Positions 1-8,911 are shown, numbered from the stretch's first letter. The stretch is 43,737 bases of DNA from Nocardia sp. MH4 (GCF_019266065.1 NZ_LPNR01000075.1:1-43737); one strand, 5' to 3'. Notes: generated by a model not told the origin, from the letters alone. Numbers and translations are program-made.

Positions 1-744
1 CTCGCGCTGGCCAGGCACACCAATCGCCGGCTCGGCGACGTCGCGCCGCTGCCCGGCACCGTGCTGCCCGCGCTGAGCACCGCCGCCGCGGCCGAGGGCG
101 CGACCGTGCACGCGGTCACCGGGATCGAGGCGCTGGCCGAGGCCGCGGCGCTGCTCGGCGCCAGCGACCGGGTCCGCTACCTGACCCCGCAGCTGCACGC
201 GCAACTCTACGGCGAATTGCGCTGGCCGGGAGAGGATGTCCGCACCGGTATCGACGTGCGCACCCTCGACCCGGCGCCCGACGAACTGGCCAAACTCCAG
301 GTCGGCAGGCGCACTGATGTGATGGATCGGCTGCGCGAGTGGTCGGCGGGCAACGCGCTGGGCGAATTCACCGTCGATCGGGTGCGTTCTAGCTCGGCGT
401 TGGTGGCGATCGGTTTCCGCGCGCGAGCAGCGGGTACACCTGATCTGGCCGACTACGCGAGGGCTGGTGCCGCAGTGGAAAGGGTGTGGCTACGGGCGCA
501 ACTACTGGGGCTGGCGGTGCAGCCGGTGTCCCCGGTGTTCCTCTATGCCGACCGGCGCGAGGATTTGCGCATCGTTTCTTCCGAGTTCACAGATACACTT
601 GCCAACATTCAGAGGCTTTTCCAGGACCTGCTGGGGATCCCTGAGGATGAGAACGTGGCATTGGTTCTTCGTCTGAGCTACGCCGCGGCTGCGAGCGTTC
701 GCAGTCGACGGTTGCCGGTGCCCGGCGGTAGGAACGACGGATAG
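1..744 (+). CDS. Rv1355c-like protein, C-terminal nitroreductase-fold part (5' end outside window)
   Basis: The reading frame is open from base 1, so only the last 247 residues are visible. The visible part begins close to a motif RHTNRR, resembling the FMN-contacting arginine region of nitroreductase-fold proteins, and continues with helices typical of the Acg/nitroreductase-like family. In M. tuberculosis, Rv1355c (annotated moeY) is a ThiF-type adenylyltransferase fused to a nitroreductase-like domain and lies directly beside the GGDEF-EAL gene Rv1354c. The same neighbour follows here after 17 bases, which is the main reason for this call. The ThiF half would lie left of the window and cannot be seen. 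Redox activity of this domain is unproven. The gene is probably co-transcribed with the GGDEF-EAL gene downstream. Confidence 0.75.
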   Translation, partial: LALARHTNRRLGDVAPLPGTVLPALSTAAAAEGATVHAVTGIEALAEAAALLGASDRVRYLTPQLHAQLYGELRWPGEDVRTGIDVRTLDPAPDELAKLQVGRRTDVMDRLREWSAGNALGEFTVDRVRSSSALVAIGFRARAAGTPDLADYARAGAAVERVWLRAQLLGLAVQPVSPVFLYADRREDLRIVSSEFTDTLANIQRLFQDLLGIPEDENVALVLRLSYAAAASVRSRRLPVPGGRNDG

Positions 745-761
745 CGCGGATCGGAGACAAC

Positions 762-2630
762 GTGCCTCGGCAAACGCTCGACTCACTGGTGACCCAGGTC
801 GCCTCCGAGTTGATGGGTGTCGACGCCACGACCATGGTGTCGGCGAGCGAGCGGGTGCTCGCCTCCCTCGTCGAGCATTTCGACGTCGACGTCAGCTATC
901 TGCGCCACACCGATCGCGCCAAGCGCGCGACCGTGCTGGTCGCCGAATGGCCGCGCCGCCCCGACGTCCCCGATCCCGACCCGCTGCACACGGTCGAGTT
1001 CGAGCACGCGGATTCGGTGTTCCGTGCCCTCGAGTTCGCCACCGAACCGCTGATCGTGCGGCCCGGCGCCGACAGCGACGACTACCAGGAGACGATCCGC
1101 AAGTCCTCGGGCATTCCCGAGGTGGCCATGGCCTGCGTGCCGCTGGTCTCGCGCGGCGAGTCGACCGGCGTGCTCGGTTTCGTGAAGATGGGCGACCGGG
1201 CCTGGTCCAAGCGGGAACTCAACGTGCTCAAGGCCATCGCCGCGCTGTTCGCCCAGTTGCAGGCGCGCGTGGTCGCCGAGGAGAAGCTGCGCTACATCGC
1301 GCTGCACGACGATCTGACCGGGCTGGCCAACCGCCGCGCCCTGCTCGAATACATGGAGGAGCGGCTGCGCGCGGGCGAAGCGGGCCCGGTCGCCACCTTC
1401 TTCCTCGACCTGGACCGGCTCAAGGCGCTCAACGACTTCCTCGGCCACAGCGCGGGCGACAACTTCATCCGCACCCTCGCGCGCCGGCTCAAACAGAACC
1501 TGGAACCCGGCGACATGATCGCCCGGCTCGGCGGCGACGAGTTCGTCATCGTGCCCGCCGCGCCGATGGACGCGGTCGCCGCCGAACTGGAGGCCACCCG
1601 GATCCAGCAGCTCATCGGCCGGCGGGTCTCGGTCGGGCAGGAATCGGTCAGTCGCGGGGTGAGCGTCGGTGTGGCGCTGGGCATTCCGGGGGAGACCTCG
1701 GTGTCGGACGTGCTGCGCCGCGCCGATCACGCCCTGCTGTCGGCGAAGTCCGGCGGCGGCAACGGCGTCGCGGTGTTCACCGACGCCATGCGCGCGCAGT
1801 TCGAACTCCAGGACGACGTCGAGCTCAACCTGCGCAGCGCGGTGTCCGACGGCTCGCTGGTGCTGCACTACCAGCCCGAGGTCGACCTGCGCACCGGCCG
1901 GATCGTGGCCCTGGAAGCGCTGGTCCGCTGGCAGCACCCCACCCGCGGGTTGTTGCCGCCCGGCGCCTTCGTCTCGGTGGCCGAGGCCACCAACCTGGCC
2001 GGTGAGCTCGGCCGCTGGGTGATCCGGTCGGCCTGTTCGCAGTTCGCCGACTGGCGCCGCCGCGGGCTGGCCGCCAATGTGGTGATCCGGATCAATGTGT
2101 CGCCGGTGCAGCTGGTGAGCGCCGATTTCGTGGAGCGCATCGAGGACATCCTGCGGCTGTTCGGGATCGACGGCAGTTCGGTCTGCCTGGAGATCACCGA
2201 GCATGTCGTCGTGCAGGATCTCGTGCGCACCAGGCTCACCCTGCGCGGACTCAAGCGGATGGGCGTGCAGATCGCCATCGACGACTTCGGCACCGGCTAC
2301 AGCTCGCTCTCGCACCTCAAGGCACTGCCGGTCGACGCGGTGAAGATCGACCGCGGTTTCGTGCAGCGCCTCGGCGACAGCAACGACGACCTGGCGATCG
2401 TGAAGTCGATCATCGGCCTGGCCGGCTCCTTCGGGCTCGGCGTGGTCGGTGAGGGTGTCGAGACGCCGATGGCGGCCAGGACCCTGGTCGGGCTCGGCTG
2501 CTACCGCGCGCAGGGCTTCCTCATCGCCCGGCCGATGCCCGCCGAGGAAGTCGAAGCGCAACTGCGGGAAGGGCGCATTCCCCTCGACCTCGATCTGCCA
2601 CGCGCGGGACGCGGCGTGGCACCGAACTGA
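762..2630 (+). CDS. GAF-GGDEF-EAL bifunctional cyclic-di-GMP enzyme (Rv1354c-like)
   Basis: This is a 622-residue cytosolic protein with an N-terminal GAF-like sensor (about 20-170), a GGDEF diguanylate cyclase domain and an EAL phosphodiesterase domain. GGDEF is intact at about 257-261. The EAL motif is intact at about 385-387, and the catalytic DDFGTG motif is at about 507-512, followed by a lysine in VKID and by GEGVET. Both activities are therefore plausible. The inhibitory RxxD site that normally precedes GGDEF is not present (EPGD stands there), so product inhibition through that site is not expected. The start is GTG with GGAG 5 bases upstream. Length and domain order match M. tuberculosis Rv1354c (623 residues). 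The following gene starts 2 bases after the stop, so an operon is likely. Confidence 0.93.
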   Translation: MPRQTLDSLVTQVASELMGVDATTMVSASERVLASLVEHFDVDVSYLRHTDRAKRATVLVAEWPRRPDVPDPDPLHTVEFEHADSVFRALEFATEPLIVRPGADSDDYQETIRKSSGIPEVAMACVPLVSRGESTGVLGFVKMGDRAWSKRELNVLKAIAALFAQLQARVVAEEKLRYIALHDDLTGLANRRALLEYMEERLRAGEAGPVATFFLDLDRLKALNDFLGHSAGDNFIRTLARRLKQNLEPGDMIARLGGDEFVIVPAAPMDAVAAELEATRIQQLIGRRVSVGQESVSRGVSVGVALGIPGETSVSDVLRRADHALLSAKSGGGNGVAVFTDAMRAQFELQDDVELNLRSAVSDGSLVLHYQPEVDLRTGRIVALEALVRWQHPTRGLLPPGAFVSVAEATNLAGELGRWVIRSACSQFADWRRRGLAANVVIRINVSPVQLVSADFVERIEDILRLFGIDGSSVCLEITEHVVVQDLVRTRLTLRGLKRMGVQIAIDDFGTGYSSLSHLKALPVDAVKIDRGFVQRLGDSNDDLAIVKSIIGLAGSFGLGVVGEGVETPMAARTLVGLGCYRAQGFLIARPMPAEEVEAQLREGRIPLDLDLPRAGRGVAPN

Positions 2631-2632
2631 TC

Positions 2633-3631
2633 GTGACGATATCGGCAGGCGGATGGCTGCTGGTGGAGACCCTTGCCGGGGAGCTCGCGCCGACGCTGGT
2701 CGCGGTGGACGCGCACGCGCGCGACTGGCTCCCGCCGTCGCGGTGGTCGCGCGCGCTCGGCCCGACCCGCGCCCGGCTGCTGCGCGAGGCGGTGGACCGG
2801 TGCCGGGACCGCGGCGAATCCACCCGTGAGGTCGTCGGTGCGACGCTGGTGCTCGCCGAACCGGTGCGCTGCGCGTTCGGCGGCATCCACGGCGTGCAGG
2901 TCTGGACCGGCCCTGCCGACGCGCCGGTGCGGCCCCGCCGCCGGGTCGCGGCCTGGGATTGGGACGCCATCACCGAACTGGCCCATCACGGTCCCGGCCT
3001 GGAGGAACTCGTCTTCGCCAGGGCACCCGAGCACGTGCGGGTGATCCGCACCCCGCCCGACGCGTTCGGCCGGATGGTCCGCTTCGACGGCCGGGTCGAC
3101 TACTTCGCGATGGCCACCGAGCTGGCGCCGGGCGGCCGGTGGCAGGGCCAGGTCGACATGCTCGGCGACGACGAGTGTCCTCGCCGGTTCCAGATGATCA
3201 CCAGGGCCAACCCCGGCGCGCGCCGGGTGAGCGCGCTCATGCACGCGATCCCCGAACTCGACGACGACGCCGCGGCGGTCGACCCCGACATCACGATGCT
3301 GCGCGCGGTCTCCCAGCGCAGCGGCGTCGGCGTCGGCCTGATCCTGCTGTCCTCCGCCCTCATCTACGAGTGGGCGGGCGACCCACCACCCCCACTGGAC
3401 CGCTGGGCGGTGGAACGCCCCACCGTCGACCCGATCGACCTCGCCGCCCTGCAAGCCGCCTGCGCCGACGCCGCCCTGCGCCCCGGCACCTCCCGTCGCC
3501 TCGCGCTGCGCGTCCGCTTCGCCGAGTCCGAGTGGATCCGCGCCCACGCCGAACTGGTCACCATCACCACCGCCGCCACCGGCCACGGCCTGCTCCGCGT
3601 CTGGTCCGACGACTCGCCGGGATCGGTGTAG
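2633..3631 (+). CDS. DUF5593/GAF-like hypothetical protein
   Basis: A 332-residue soluble protein that starts GTG 2 bases after the GGDEF-EAL stop codon and is probably translationally coupled to it. The N-terminus (GGWLLVETLAGE) and the segment GVQVWTGPAD resemble actinobacterial proteins annotated as DUF5593/GAF-like domain proteins; this is remembered family resemblance, not a search. No catalytic motif, signal peptide or membrane segment is visible. Its position suggests a sensory or regulatory partner of the cyclic-di-GMP enzyme (inference). The end of the gene faces the lipoprotein gene on the other strand, only 25 bases away. Confidence 0.7.
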   Translation: MTISAGGWLLVETLAGELAPTLVAVDAHARDWLPPSRWSRALGPTRARLLREAVDRCRDRGESTREVVGATLVLAEPVRCAFGGIHGVQVWTGPADAPVRPRRRVAAWDWDAITELAHHGPGLEELVFARAPEHVRVIRTPPDAFGRMVRFDGRVDYFAMATELAPGGRWQGQVDMLGDDECPRRFQMITRANPGARRVSALMHAIPELDDDAAAVDPDITMLRAVSQRSGVGVGLILLSSALIYEWAGDPPPPLDRWAVERPTVDPIDLAALQAACADAALRPGTSRRLALRVRFAESEWIRAHAELVTITTAATGHGLLRVWSDDSPGSV

Positions 3632-3656
3632 CCGGTTACCGTCGTCGGCGGGCTTC

Positions 3657-4337
3657 CTACCTGATCGGCTGGGGTGGCTGCTGAATGTAGGGGTCCGGCC
3701 GGAACGGTTCGCAGGAGCGGCGGGCATCCTCACCCATGATCGGATCGTTGTCGACGACGAGCAATCGCGGTGAATCCGAGGTCTTGCCGGCGCCGTCGGG
3801 TTCCGTCGTCAGAGCCACTGTCGATCTGAATGCGATGAATGTTTCGGCTGGTGTGCTCAGTTCCAATTGACCGTTGGCGCCGATGCTGTAAGCGCCAGGT
3901 GTATCGTACCTGCAGGAAACGACCTCCCATCGGGCGGGAGAAATTTCATTCACCCCCACTGCGCGGTAGAGTTTCCCCCCTGTTTCAGGGATAGGGGTGA
4001 TGGACAGCCAATGATTTCGATTCTCATAGCTGACGGCGGCTAGAATGTCAGGTGGGGTGACCGGGTCCTGGCGGCGTATCCATTTTCGGATCAGTATTTC
4101 TGTTTCGATGACTGCTTTCGCTGCTGCTTGTTTTTCTGCGCTCAGCGGTGCGCTGGTATCCCAGTCGAACTGAATTGGTGGGTAGGGAAAATCTCTATCT
4201 GTAGAAACTGAAGCGGAAGTCGAAGTATTCGAGGGGGTGACGTTCGTGTTGTCGCCGGTGCAGGAGGGCGCCGCGATGGCGACGGTCACAAGGATTGCGA
4301 TGGTCAGACTTCTCGCCTTATGCGCAGAGTGGTTCAT
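3657..4337 (-). CDS. Putative secreted lipoprotein, hypothetical
   Basis: A 226-residue protein with a typical secretion leader: a basic start (MNHSAHKARS), a hydrophobic run (LTIAILVTVAIAA) and a cysteine at about 26 in APSC that could be lipidated. A Ser/Thr/Asn-rich linker follows, as in cell-wall-anchored actinobacterial lipoproteins, and then a soluble domain I do not recognise. Base composition is clearly less GC-rich than the flanking genes, with many A/T-ending codons, which suggests acquisition or relaxed selection. It begins 6 bases after the stop of the disrupted gene upstream on the same strand, so the two probably formed one operon. The function is unknown. Confidence 0.72.
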   Translation of the reverse strand: MNHSAHKARSLTIAILVTVAIAAPSCTGDNTNVTPSNTSTSASVSTDRDFPYPPIQFDWDTSAPLSAEKQAAAKAVIETEILIRKWIRRQDPVTPPDILAAVSYENRNHWLSITPIPETGGKLYRAVGVNEISPARWEVVSCRYDTPGAYSIGANGQLELSTPAETFIAFRSTVALTTEPDGAGKTSDSPRLLVVDNDPIMGEDARRSCEPFRPDPYIQQPPQPIR

Positions 4338-4343
4338 GTTCGC

Positions 4344-4837
4344 TTACTTTTGTTCCTGGGTTCCGGTTCGAGTCGCTTCTAGTTTGTAGTAGTCTGTGCC
4401 CAAGCCCAGTGCTGTTTGCGTACCATTCGTATTCATGTAGTTGGTTATCGACTGCTGGAGCCCGCGATCCTGCATGTATTGATCCACCAGCTTCGCTGTA
4501 TCTTCTGATACGCCATTGCTCAAGTTGAATGGTTGGCAATCCGCGAGTCGGCGTTGCGCAGCGCCGTGGTGATATCGCGAATCTCGATGGCCAGCCTGCG
4601 ACCTTGGTCGTTCTCCTCGTGGAAACGGTCGTAGGCGGCCAGGGTGGCGAAGAAGTCCATGACCTCGAGCCGGTTCTTGAATTCCTGGTCGGTGGTCTGG
4701 ACGTTGTCGGCGCACTGATTGACGATGCCCGCCAGCTTTCGCATCCGCTCGGCGATCCGCAGCCACGCACCCTCGGAGTACTCGCCTGCCTTCGCGCACG
4801 CAGCCCCGATCTCGACAAGCAATCCCCCTCCGGCCAA
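4344..4837 (-). pseudogene. Helical hypothetical protein disrupted by a frameshift
   Basis: Two minus-strand frames each look protein-like over adjoining parts. From about 4837 to 4530 one frame gives a helix-rich sequence (GAWLRIAERMRKLAGIV, RLAIEIRDITTALRNADSR), then hits a stop at 4520. From about 4545 to 4344 a frame shifted by one base continues sensibly (GVSEDTAKLVDQYMQDRG) to its own stop. Outside those parts each frame is Arg/Pro/Gly-rich, as shadows are in such DNA. The simplest reading is one gene of about 160 residues with a single-base frameshift near 4525-4540. It could also be a sequencing error or, less likely, programmed frameshifting. No convincing start codon or ribosome site is seen; TTG at 4837 or 4822 are candidates. 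The size suggests a small secreted or ESX-associated partner of the lipoprotein, but no family motif is visible. Confidence 0.5.
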
Positions 4838-4982
4838 ACAAGCCTGAACTTTCAGTCGGTCGACCCTACAAGATTCGTCCAGTTCCTCTGGGCGCCCGAG
4901 TGCCGATCTCTTTCCCCGGTGTTCACGTACCGTTCCACGGCCCGGTTCCGGAGTGCACCCGTGTCGCTGAACGATCGGGAGG

Positions 4983-6110
4983 GTGCGCATCGTGCAGCTC
5001 GCCAACTTCTACGGCCCGCGATCGGGCGGGTTGCGTACCGCGCTGCATCACCTCGGGGAGGGGTATGTGGCGGCGGGGCACGAAGTGGTGTTGATCGTGC
5101 CGGGGGCGCGGCGCAGTGAGGAAATGCTGCCGACCGGGGCATTGCGCATCACCTTGCCCGCCGTGGCTATCCCGTGCACCGGCGGGTATCGGGCGGCCGA
5201 TCCACGTCGGGTCGCCGATGTGCTCGGTGGGTTGCGGCCCGACGTGCTCGAGGTCTCCGACCGGCTCACGCTGCGCGGATTCGGGCGCTGGGCCGGGCGG
5301 CGCGGGGTGGCGAGCGTGATGATCTCGCACGAGCGGCTCGACCGGCTGCTCGGTCAGTTCCTGCCGGGGCCCGCCGCGCGCCGGTGCGCCGATGTCGCCA
5401 ACCGCCGCACCGCCGACGACTACGACATGGTGGTGTGCACGACGGATTTCGCGCGCGAGGAGTTCCAGCGCATCGGCGCGCCCAATGTGGAACTGGTGCC
5501 GCTGGGTGTCGACCTGGACCTGTTCAGCCCGCGTCGGCGTGACCGGAGGCTACGCGCCGACCTCGGGGTCGACGGGTATCCGCTGCTGGTGCATTGCGGG
5601 CGGTTGTCGGTGGAGAAGCGGGTCGACCGCAGTATCGAGGCGGTGGGCGCGCTGCATCGGGCCGGGCTGCCCGCGCGATTGGTCGTCGCCGGTGACGGTC
5701 CCCGCCGCGAATCGCTCGAACGCCGCGCCCGCACCCTGCCCGCGCTGCCCGGCGGCGCGCCGTCGGTCCACTTCACCGGCTTCATCAGCGACCGGTCCAT
5801 GGTCGCGAAACTGCTTGCCACAGCGGATGTCTCACTCGCTCCCGGCCCGCACGAGACCTTCGGCCTCGCCGCGCTGGAAGCCCTGGCCGCGGGCACCCCG
5901 GTCGTCGCCAGCCGCTCCTCGGCGCTGGCCGACATCGTCACCGCCGAATGCGGCGCCATCGCCGCCGACCGCCCCCGCGCCTTCGCGCAGGCCGTCACCG
6001 ATGTCCTGGCCATGCCGACCTCGGGCCGCCGCAAGGCCGCCCGCACCCGCGCCGAACAGTTCACCTGGCCGCGCGCCGTCGCGGGCATGCTCGCCGTCCT
6101 CGACCGCTGA
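4983..6110 (+). CDS. mgtA: GDP-mannose-dependent alpha-mannosyltransferase MgtA
   Basis: A 375-residue GT-B fold glycosyltransferase of family GT4. The N-terminus (RIVQLANFYGPRSGGLRTA), the central VVCTTDFAREEF and the C-terminal HETFGLAALEALAAGTP closely follow M. tuberculosis Rv0557 (MgtA, earlier PimB) as I remember it; the last motif holds the EX7E pair that contacts the donor. The characterised enzyme transfers mannose from GDP-mannose to glucuronosyl diacylglycerol, giving a glycolipid used as a lipoglycan anchor. The GTG at 4983 fits the family N-terminus (MRIVQ), although GGGAGG just before it is better spaced for the in-frame GTG at 4992. The gene stands alone, divergent from the disrupted gene on its left. 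Confidence 0.93.
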   Translation: MRIVQLANFYGPRSGGLRTALHHLGEGYVAAGHEVVLIVPGARRSEEMLPTGALRITLPAVAIPCTGGYRAADPRRVADVLGGLRPDVLEVSDRLTLRGFGRWAGRRGVASVMISHERLDRLLGQFLPGPAARRCADVANRRTADDYDMVVCTTDFAREEFQRIGAPNVELVPLGVDLDLFSPRRRDRRLRADLGVDGYPLLVHCGRLSVEKRVDRSIEAVGALHRAGLPARLVVAGDGPRRESLERRARTLPALPGGAPSVHFTGFISDRSMVAKLLATADVSLAPGPHETFGLAALEALAAGTPVVASRSSALADIVTAECGAIAADRPRAFAQAVTDVLAMPTSGRRKAARTRAEQFTWPRAVAGMLAVLDR

Positions 6111-6123
6111 CCCGGACCGGCGG

Positions 6124-6304
6124 GCCACCCGGTCGGCTGGGCTGTGCTGTGATGCCACCTGGTCGGCTGGGCTGTGTCGTGATCGCCGCCCGGCCGACTG
6201 GGCTGTGCTGTGGTGCTGTTCGGCGAGCAGGGCGGTGCCGTGATGCCACCTGGTCGGCTGGGCCGTGCCGTGATCGCCACCCGCCGACCAGGGTGGAACC
6301 GCGC
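6124..6304 (+). repeat. Six degenerate 30-bp tandem repeat units
   Basis: Six head-to-tail units start at 6124, 6154, 6184, 6215, 6245 and 6275; all are 30 bp except the third, which is 31. Units 1, 2 and 5 are nearly identical (GGTCGGCTGGGC followed by TGTGCTGTGAT-like bases); units 3, 4 and 6 have diverged. They fill the gap between the stop of mgtA and the stop of rsmI, which converge here. There are no spacers between units, so this is not a CRISPR array. It resembles a minisatellite/VNTR locus. The third unit, being one base longer, breaks any coding reading through the block. Confidence 0.85.
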
Positions 6305-6340
6305 GTGCTGACACCCCCGAACGCCGTGCGGTGCGGTGGT

Positions 6341-7168
6341 TCAGCTCTCGCTGCGGGCGGCCAGAACCGCTTCGTACAGGTCTTTCCTGGAGGCGCCGCG
6401 CCCGGCCGACACCTCGGCGCAGGCGTCCTTGAGCCGCAACCCGGACTCGACCAGGGCCTCCACCTCGGCGACCAGGTCGGCGGGGTCGGCCGAGACCGGC
6501 TGCGCTCCGGCGAGCACCACGGTGATCTCGCCGCGCGCGCCCTCGACGGCCCAGGCGGCCAGCTCGCCGAGCGTGCCGCGCACGACTTCCTCATAGGTCT
6601 TGGTGAGTTCGCGGCAGACGGCCGCGCGCCGGTCGGGGCCGAGCACGGTGACGGCGTCGGCCAGGCAGTCGGCCAGCCGGTGCGGCGCTTCGAAGAAGAC
6701 GCAGGCGCGCTGTTCGGAGGCCAAGGTGCGCAGCCACTCGCGGCGCTGGCCGCCCTTGCGCGGGGCGAAACCGTCGAAGCAGAACCGTTCGACCGGCAGC
6801 CCGGACAGCGCGAGCGCGGTGGTGACCGCGGACGGGCCGGGCAGGCAGGTGACCGGCAGATCGCGCTCGACGGCGGCCGCGACCAGACGATAGCCGGGGT
6901 CGCTGACCGACGGCATGCCCGCGTCGGTCACCAGCAGCACGGTCAGCCCGCTCGCGAGGTCGTCGAGCAGGGCGGGGATGCGGGCGGTTTCGACATGGTC
7001 GTAGAAGCTGACCACCCGGCCGGTGATCTCCACGCCGAGCGCCTTGGCCAGGGCCTTGGTCCGGCGGGTGTCCTCGGCGGCGACCACATCGGCCGAGCCG
7101 AGCGCGTCGCGCAGTCGCTGGGACGCGTCGCCGATGTCGCCCATCGGTGTAGCCGCTAAGACCAACAC
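6341..7168 (-). CDS. rsmI: 16S rRNA (cytidine1402-2'-O)-methyltransferase RsmI
   Basis: A 275-residue tetrapyrrole-methylase-fold enzyme that methylates the ribose of C1402 in 16S rRNA. Family signatures are present in order: LAATPMGDIGDAS at the N-terminus, AAEDTRRT, LVTDAGMPSVSDPG, CLPGPSAVTTALALSGLP, FEAPHRL and RELTKTYEE. The start is GTG at 7168 with GGAGAG about 12 bases upstream. It is divergent from pmt and matches the rsmI-pmt pair Rv1003/Rv1002c of M. tuberculosis. Its 3' end converges on mgtA across the tandem repeat block. Confidence 0.96.
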   Translation of the reverse strand: MLVLAATPMGDIGDASQRLRDALGSADVVAAEDTRRTKALAKALGVEITGRVVSFYDHVETARIPALLDDLASGLTVLLVTDAGMPSVSDPGYRLVAAAVERDLPVTCLPGPSAVTTALALSGLPVERFCFDGFAPRKGGQRREWLRTLASEQRACVFFEAPHRLADCLADAVTVLGPDRRAAVCRELTKTYEEVVRGTLGELAAWAVEGARGEITVVLAGAQPVSADPADLVAEVEALVESGLRLKDACAEVSAGRGASRKDLYEAVLAARSES

Positions 7169-7285
7169 AGTGTCGCCCAGCCTCTCCGGTAGTTTGGGTC
7201 ATTCTGTCAGGCGAGCGGGTCGCGCCGGTTCGCGCGTCGGAGGAGGGGGACAAGTGTCGGGTCGGACATCGCTGGGCGCACCGCC

Positions 7286-7291
7286 TACGAT
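7286..7291 (+). promoter_or_regulatory. -10 box for leaderless pmt transcript
   Basis: TACGAT fits the actinobacterial TANNNT -10 consensus and ends 6 bases before the GTG start of pmt. No ribosome binding site is seen between them. This spacing puts the transcription start on or next to the start codon, so a leaderless mRNA is inferred. Confidence 0.55.
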
Positions 7292-7297
7292 CGGGGC

Positions 7298-8902
7298 GTG
7301 ATCCCGGTGACCGAAACGCGTGCGCTGCCACCGTCACGGCCCGCCTCGGCGCTGGTCGGTCCGGCTCCGCTGCGACCCGCCCCCGATTTCGGCCCGCTCG
7401 ACACCGCGCGCGGCTGGGCGGTCACCCTGGTCCTCACCGCGATCGCCGCGATCACCCGCTTCGCGAACCTGAACTATCCGACCGACGCGCGCACGCCCGT
7501 CTTCGACGAGAAGCACTACGCGCCGCAGGCCTGGCAGATGGTCACCGGCGGCGGCGTGGAGGACAACCCCGCCTACGGCCTGGTGGTGCACCCGCCGGTC
7601 GGCAAGCAGTTCATCGCGATCAGCGAGGCCCTGTTCGGCTACAACGCGTGGGGCTGGCGCGGCACCGCGGCGCTGGCGGGCACCGTGCTGGTGCTGCTGG
7701 TGATTCGGATCGTGCGGCGCATGTCGCGCTCGACGCTGATCGGCGCCTTCGCCGGCATCCTGCTCATCGCCGACGGGCTGACCTTCGTCTCCTCCCGCAT
7801 CGGCATGCTCGACATCTTCATGGCGCTGCTGGTGACCGCCGCGTTCGGCTGTCTCATCGTCGATCGCGACGACGTGCGCGAACGCCTGGCCCGCGCGGAT
7901 CTGGCGGGCCGGGTGGGGATCACCGACTGGGGACCGCGACTCGGCGTGCGCTGGTGGCGCTTCGGCGCGGGCGTACTGCTCGGACTGGCGTGCGGCACCA
8001 AGTGGTCGGGCATCTACTTCATCATGTTCTTCGGCCTGCTCAGCGTGGCCTTCGACGTGCGTGCCCGGCGCGCGTACGGGGTGCGCAGACCGTGGGTCGG
8101 CACGCTGGTCCGCGATGTCGGGCCCGCGCTGTACGCGCTGGTCGTCATCCCGCTGGTGGTGTACCTGTCCTCGTACTGGGCCTGGTTCGCCAGCGAGTCC
8201 GGGGTGTACCGGTACGCGGTCGGCAATCAGATCGGCACCGACGGCCCGTTCGCGTTCTTGCCCGACGCGCTGCGCTCGCTCTGGTACTACCAGGGCGAGA
8301 CCCTCGACTTCCATTCCAGCCTGACCAATTCCGCGGGCAACCACCATCCGTGGGAATCCAAGCCGTGGACCTGGCCGATGGGCCTGCGCCCGATGCTCTA
8401 CTACTACGCCGACGGCACGGTGACCGGCTGTGGCGAGGCGCAGTGCGTCAAGGCCGTGATGGCCGTCGGCACGCCGGCGCTGTGGTGGCTGGCGCTGCCC
8501 GCCCTCGGCTGGATGCTGTGGCGCTCGGTCGTGCGCAGGGACTGGCGCTACGCGGCGGTGCTGGTGGGCTACGGTGCGGGCCTGCTGCCGTGGTTCCTGA
8601 CCCTGGACCGGCAGATGTACTTCTTCTACGCGGTGGTGCTCGCGCCGTTCCTGGCGATGGGCGTCGCGCTGATCCTCGGCGACATCCTCGGGTCGGCCCG
8701 GCCCGCCGGGATACCGCGTAGTCCCACCGGCACCTATCTCCCGGCCCCGGTCAACGAGCGCTACGCCCTGGGGCTGCTGATCGTCAGTATCTACCTGGGC
8801 CTGGTGATCGCGAACTTCGTCTGGTTGTGGCCGATTCTCACCGCCCAGCCGATCAGTCCCGCCAGCTGGCAGGACCACCTCTGGCTCCCGAGCTGGCGCT
8901 AG
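7298..8902 (+). CDS. pmt: Polyprenyl-phosphate-mannose protein mannosyltransferase
   Basis: A 534-residue multi-spanning membrane enzyme of the PMT/GT39 family. It transfers mannose from polyprenyl phosphate to Ser/Thr of exported proteins on the outer face of the membrane. The acidic pair needed for catalysis in the first extracytoplasmic loop is visible in PVFDEKHYA (Asp70-Glu71). Long hydrophobic segments follow, including AALAGTVLVLLVIRIV and LIGAFAGILLIADGL, and four or more occur in the C-terminal half. The length is close to Rv1002c (522 residues). GTG at 7298 is favoured by the -10 box just upstream. A substrate class in this organism would include lipoproteins and secreted factors, but no specific target can be read here. 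Confidence 0.95.
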   Translation: MIPVTETRALPPSRPASALVGPAPLRPAPDFGPLDTARGWAVTLVLTAIAAITRFANLNYPTDARTPVFDEKHYAPQAWQMVTGGGVEDNPAYGLVVHPPVGKQFIAISEALFGYNAWGWRGTAALAGTVLVLLVIRIVRRMSRSTLIGAFAGILLIADGLTFVSSRIGMLDIFMALLVTAAFGCLIVDRDDVRERLARADLAGRVGITDWGPRLGVRWWRFGAGVLLGLACGTKWSGIYFIMFFGLLSVAFDVRARRAYGVRRPWVGTLVRDVGPALYALVVIPLVVYLSSYWAWFASESGVYRYAVGNQIGTDGPFAFLPDALRSLWYYQGETLDFHSSLTNSAGNHHPWESKPWTWPMGLRPMLYYYADGTVTGCGEAQCVKAVMAVGTPALWWLALPALGWMLWRSVVRRDWRYAAVLVGYGAGLLPWFLTLDRQMYFFYAVVLAPFLAMGVALILGDILGSARPAGIPRSPTGTYLPAPVNERYALGLLIVSIYLGLVIANFVWLWPILTAQPISPASWQDHLWLPSWR

Positions 8903-8911
8903 GGGCGTGGG

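Noticed and set aside
783..2561. 592-codon open frame antisense to the GGDEF-EAL gene
   Set aside because: The sequence is Asp/His/Gly/Arg-rich without a fold or motif, as expected for a mirror frame in very GC-rich DNA; the plus strand has intact catalytic motifs.
6124..6304. CRISPR array
   Set aside because: Units are contiguous and degenerate with no unique spacers and no cas genes nearby.
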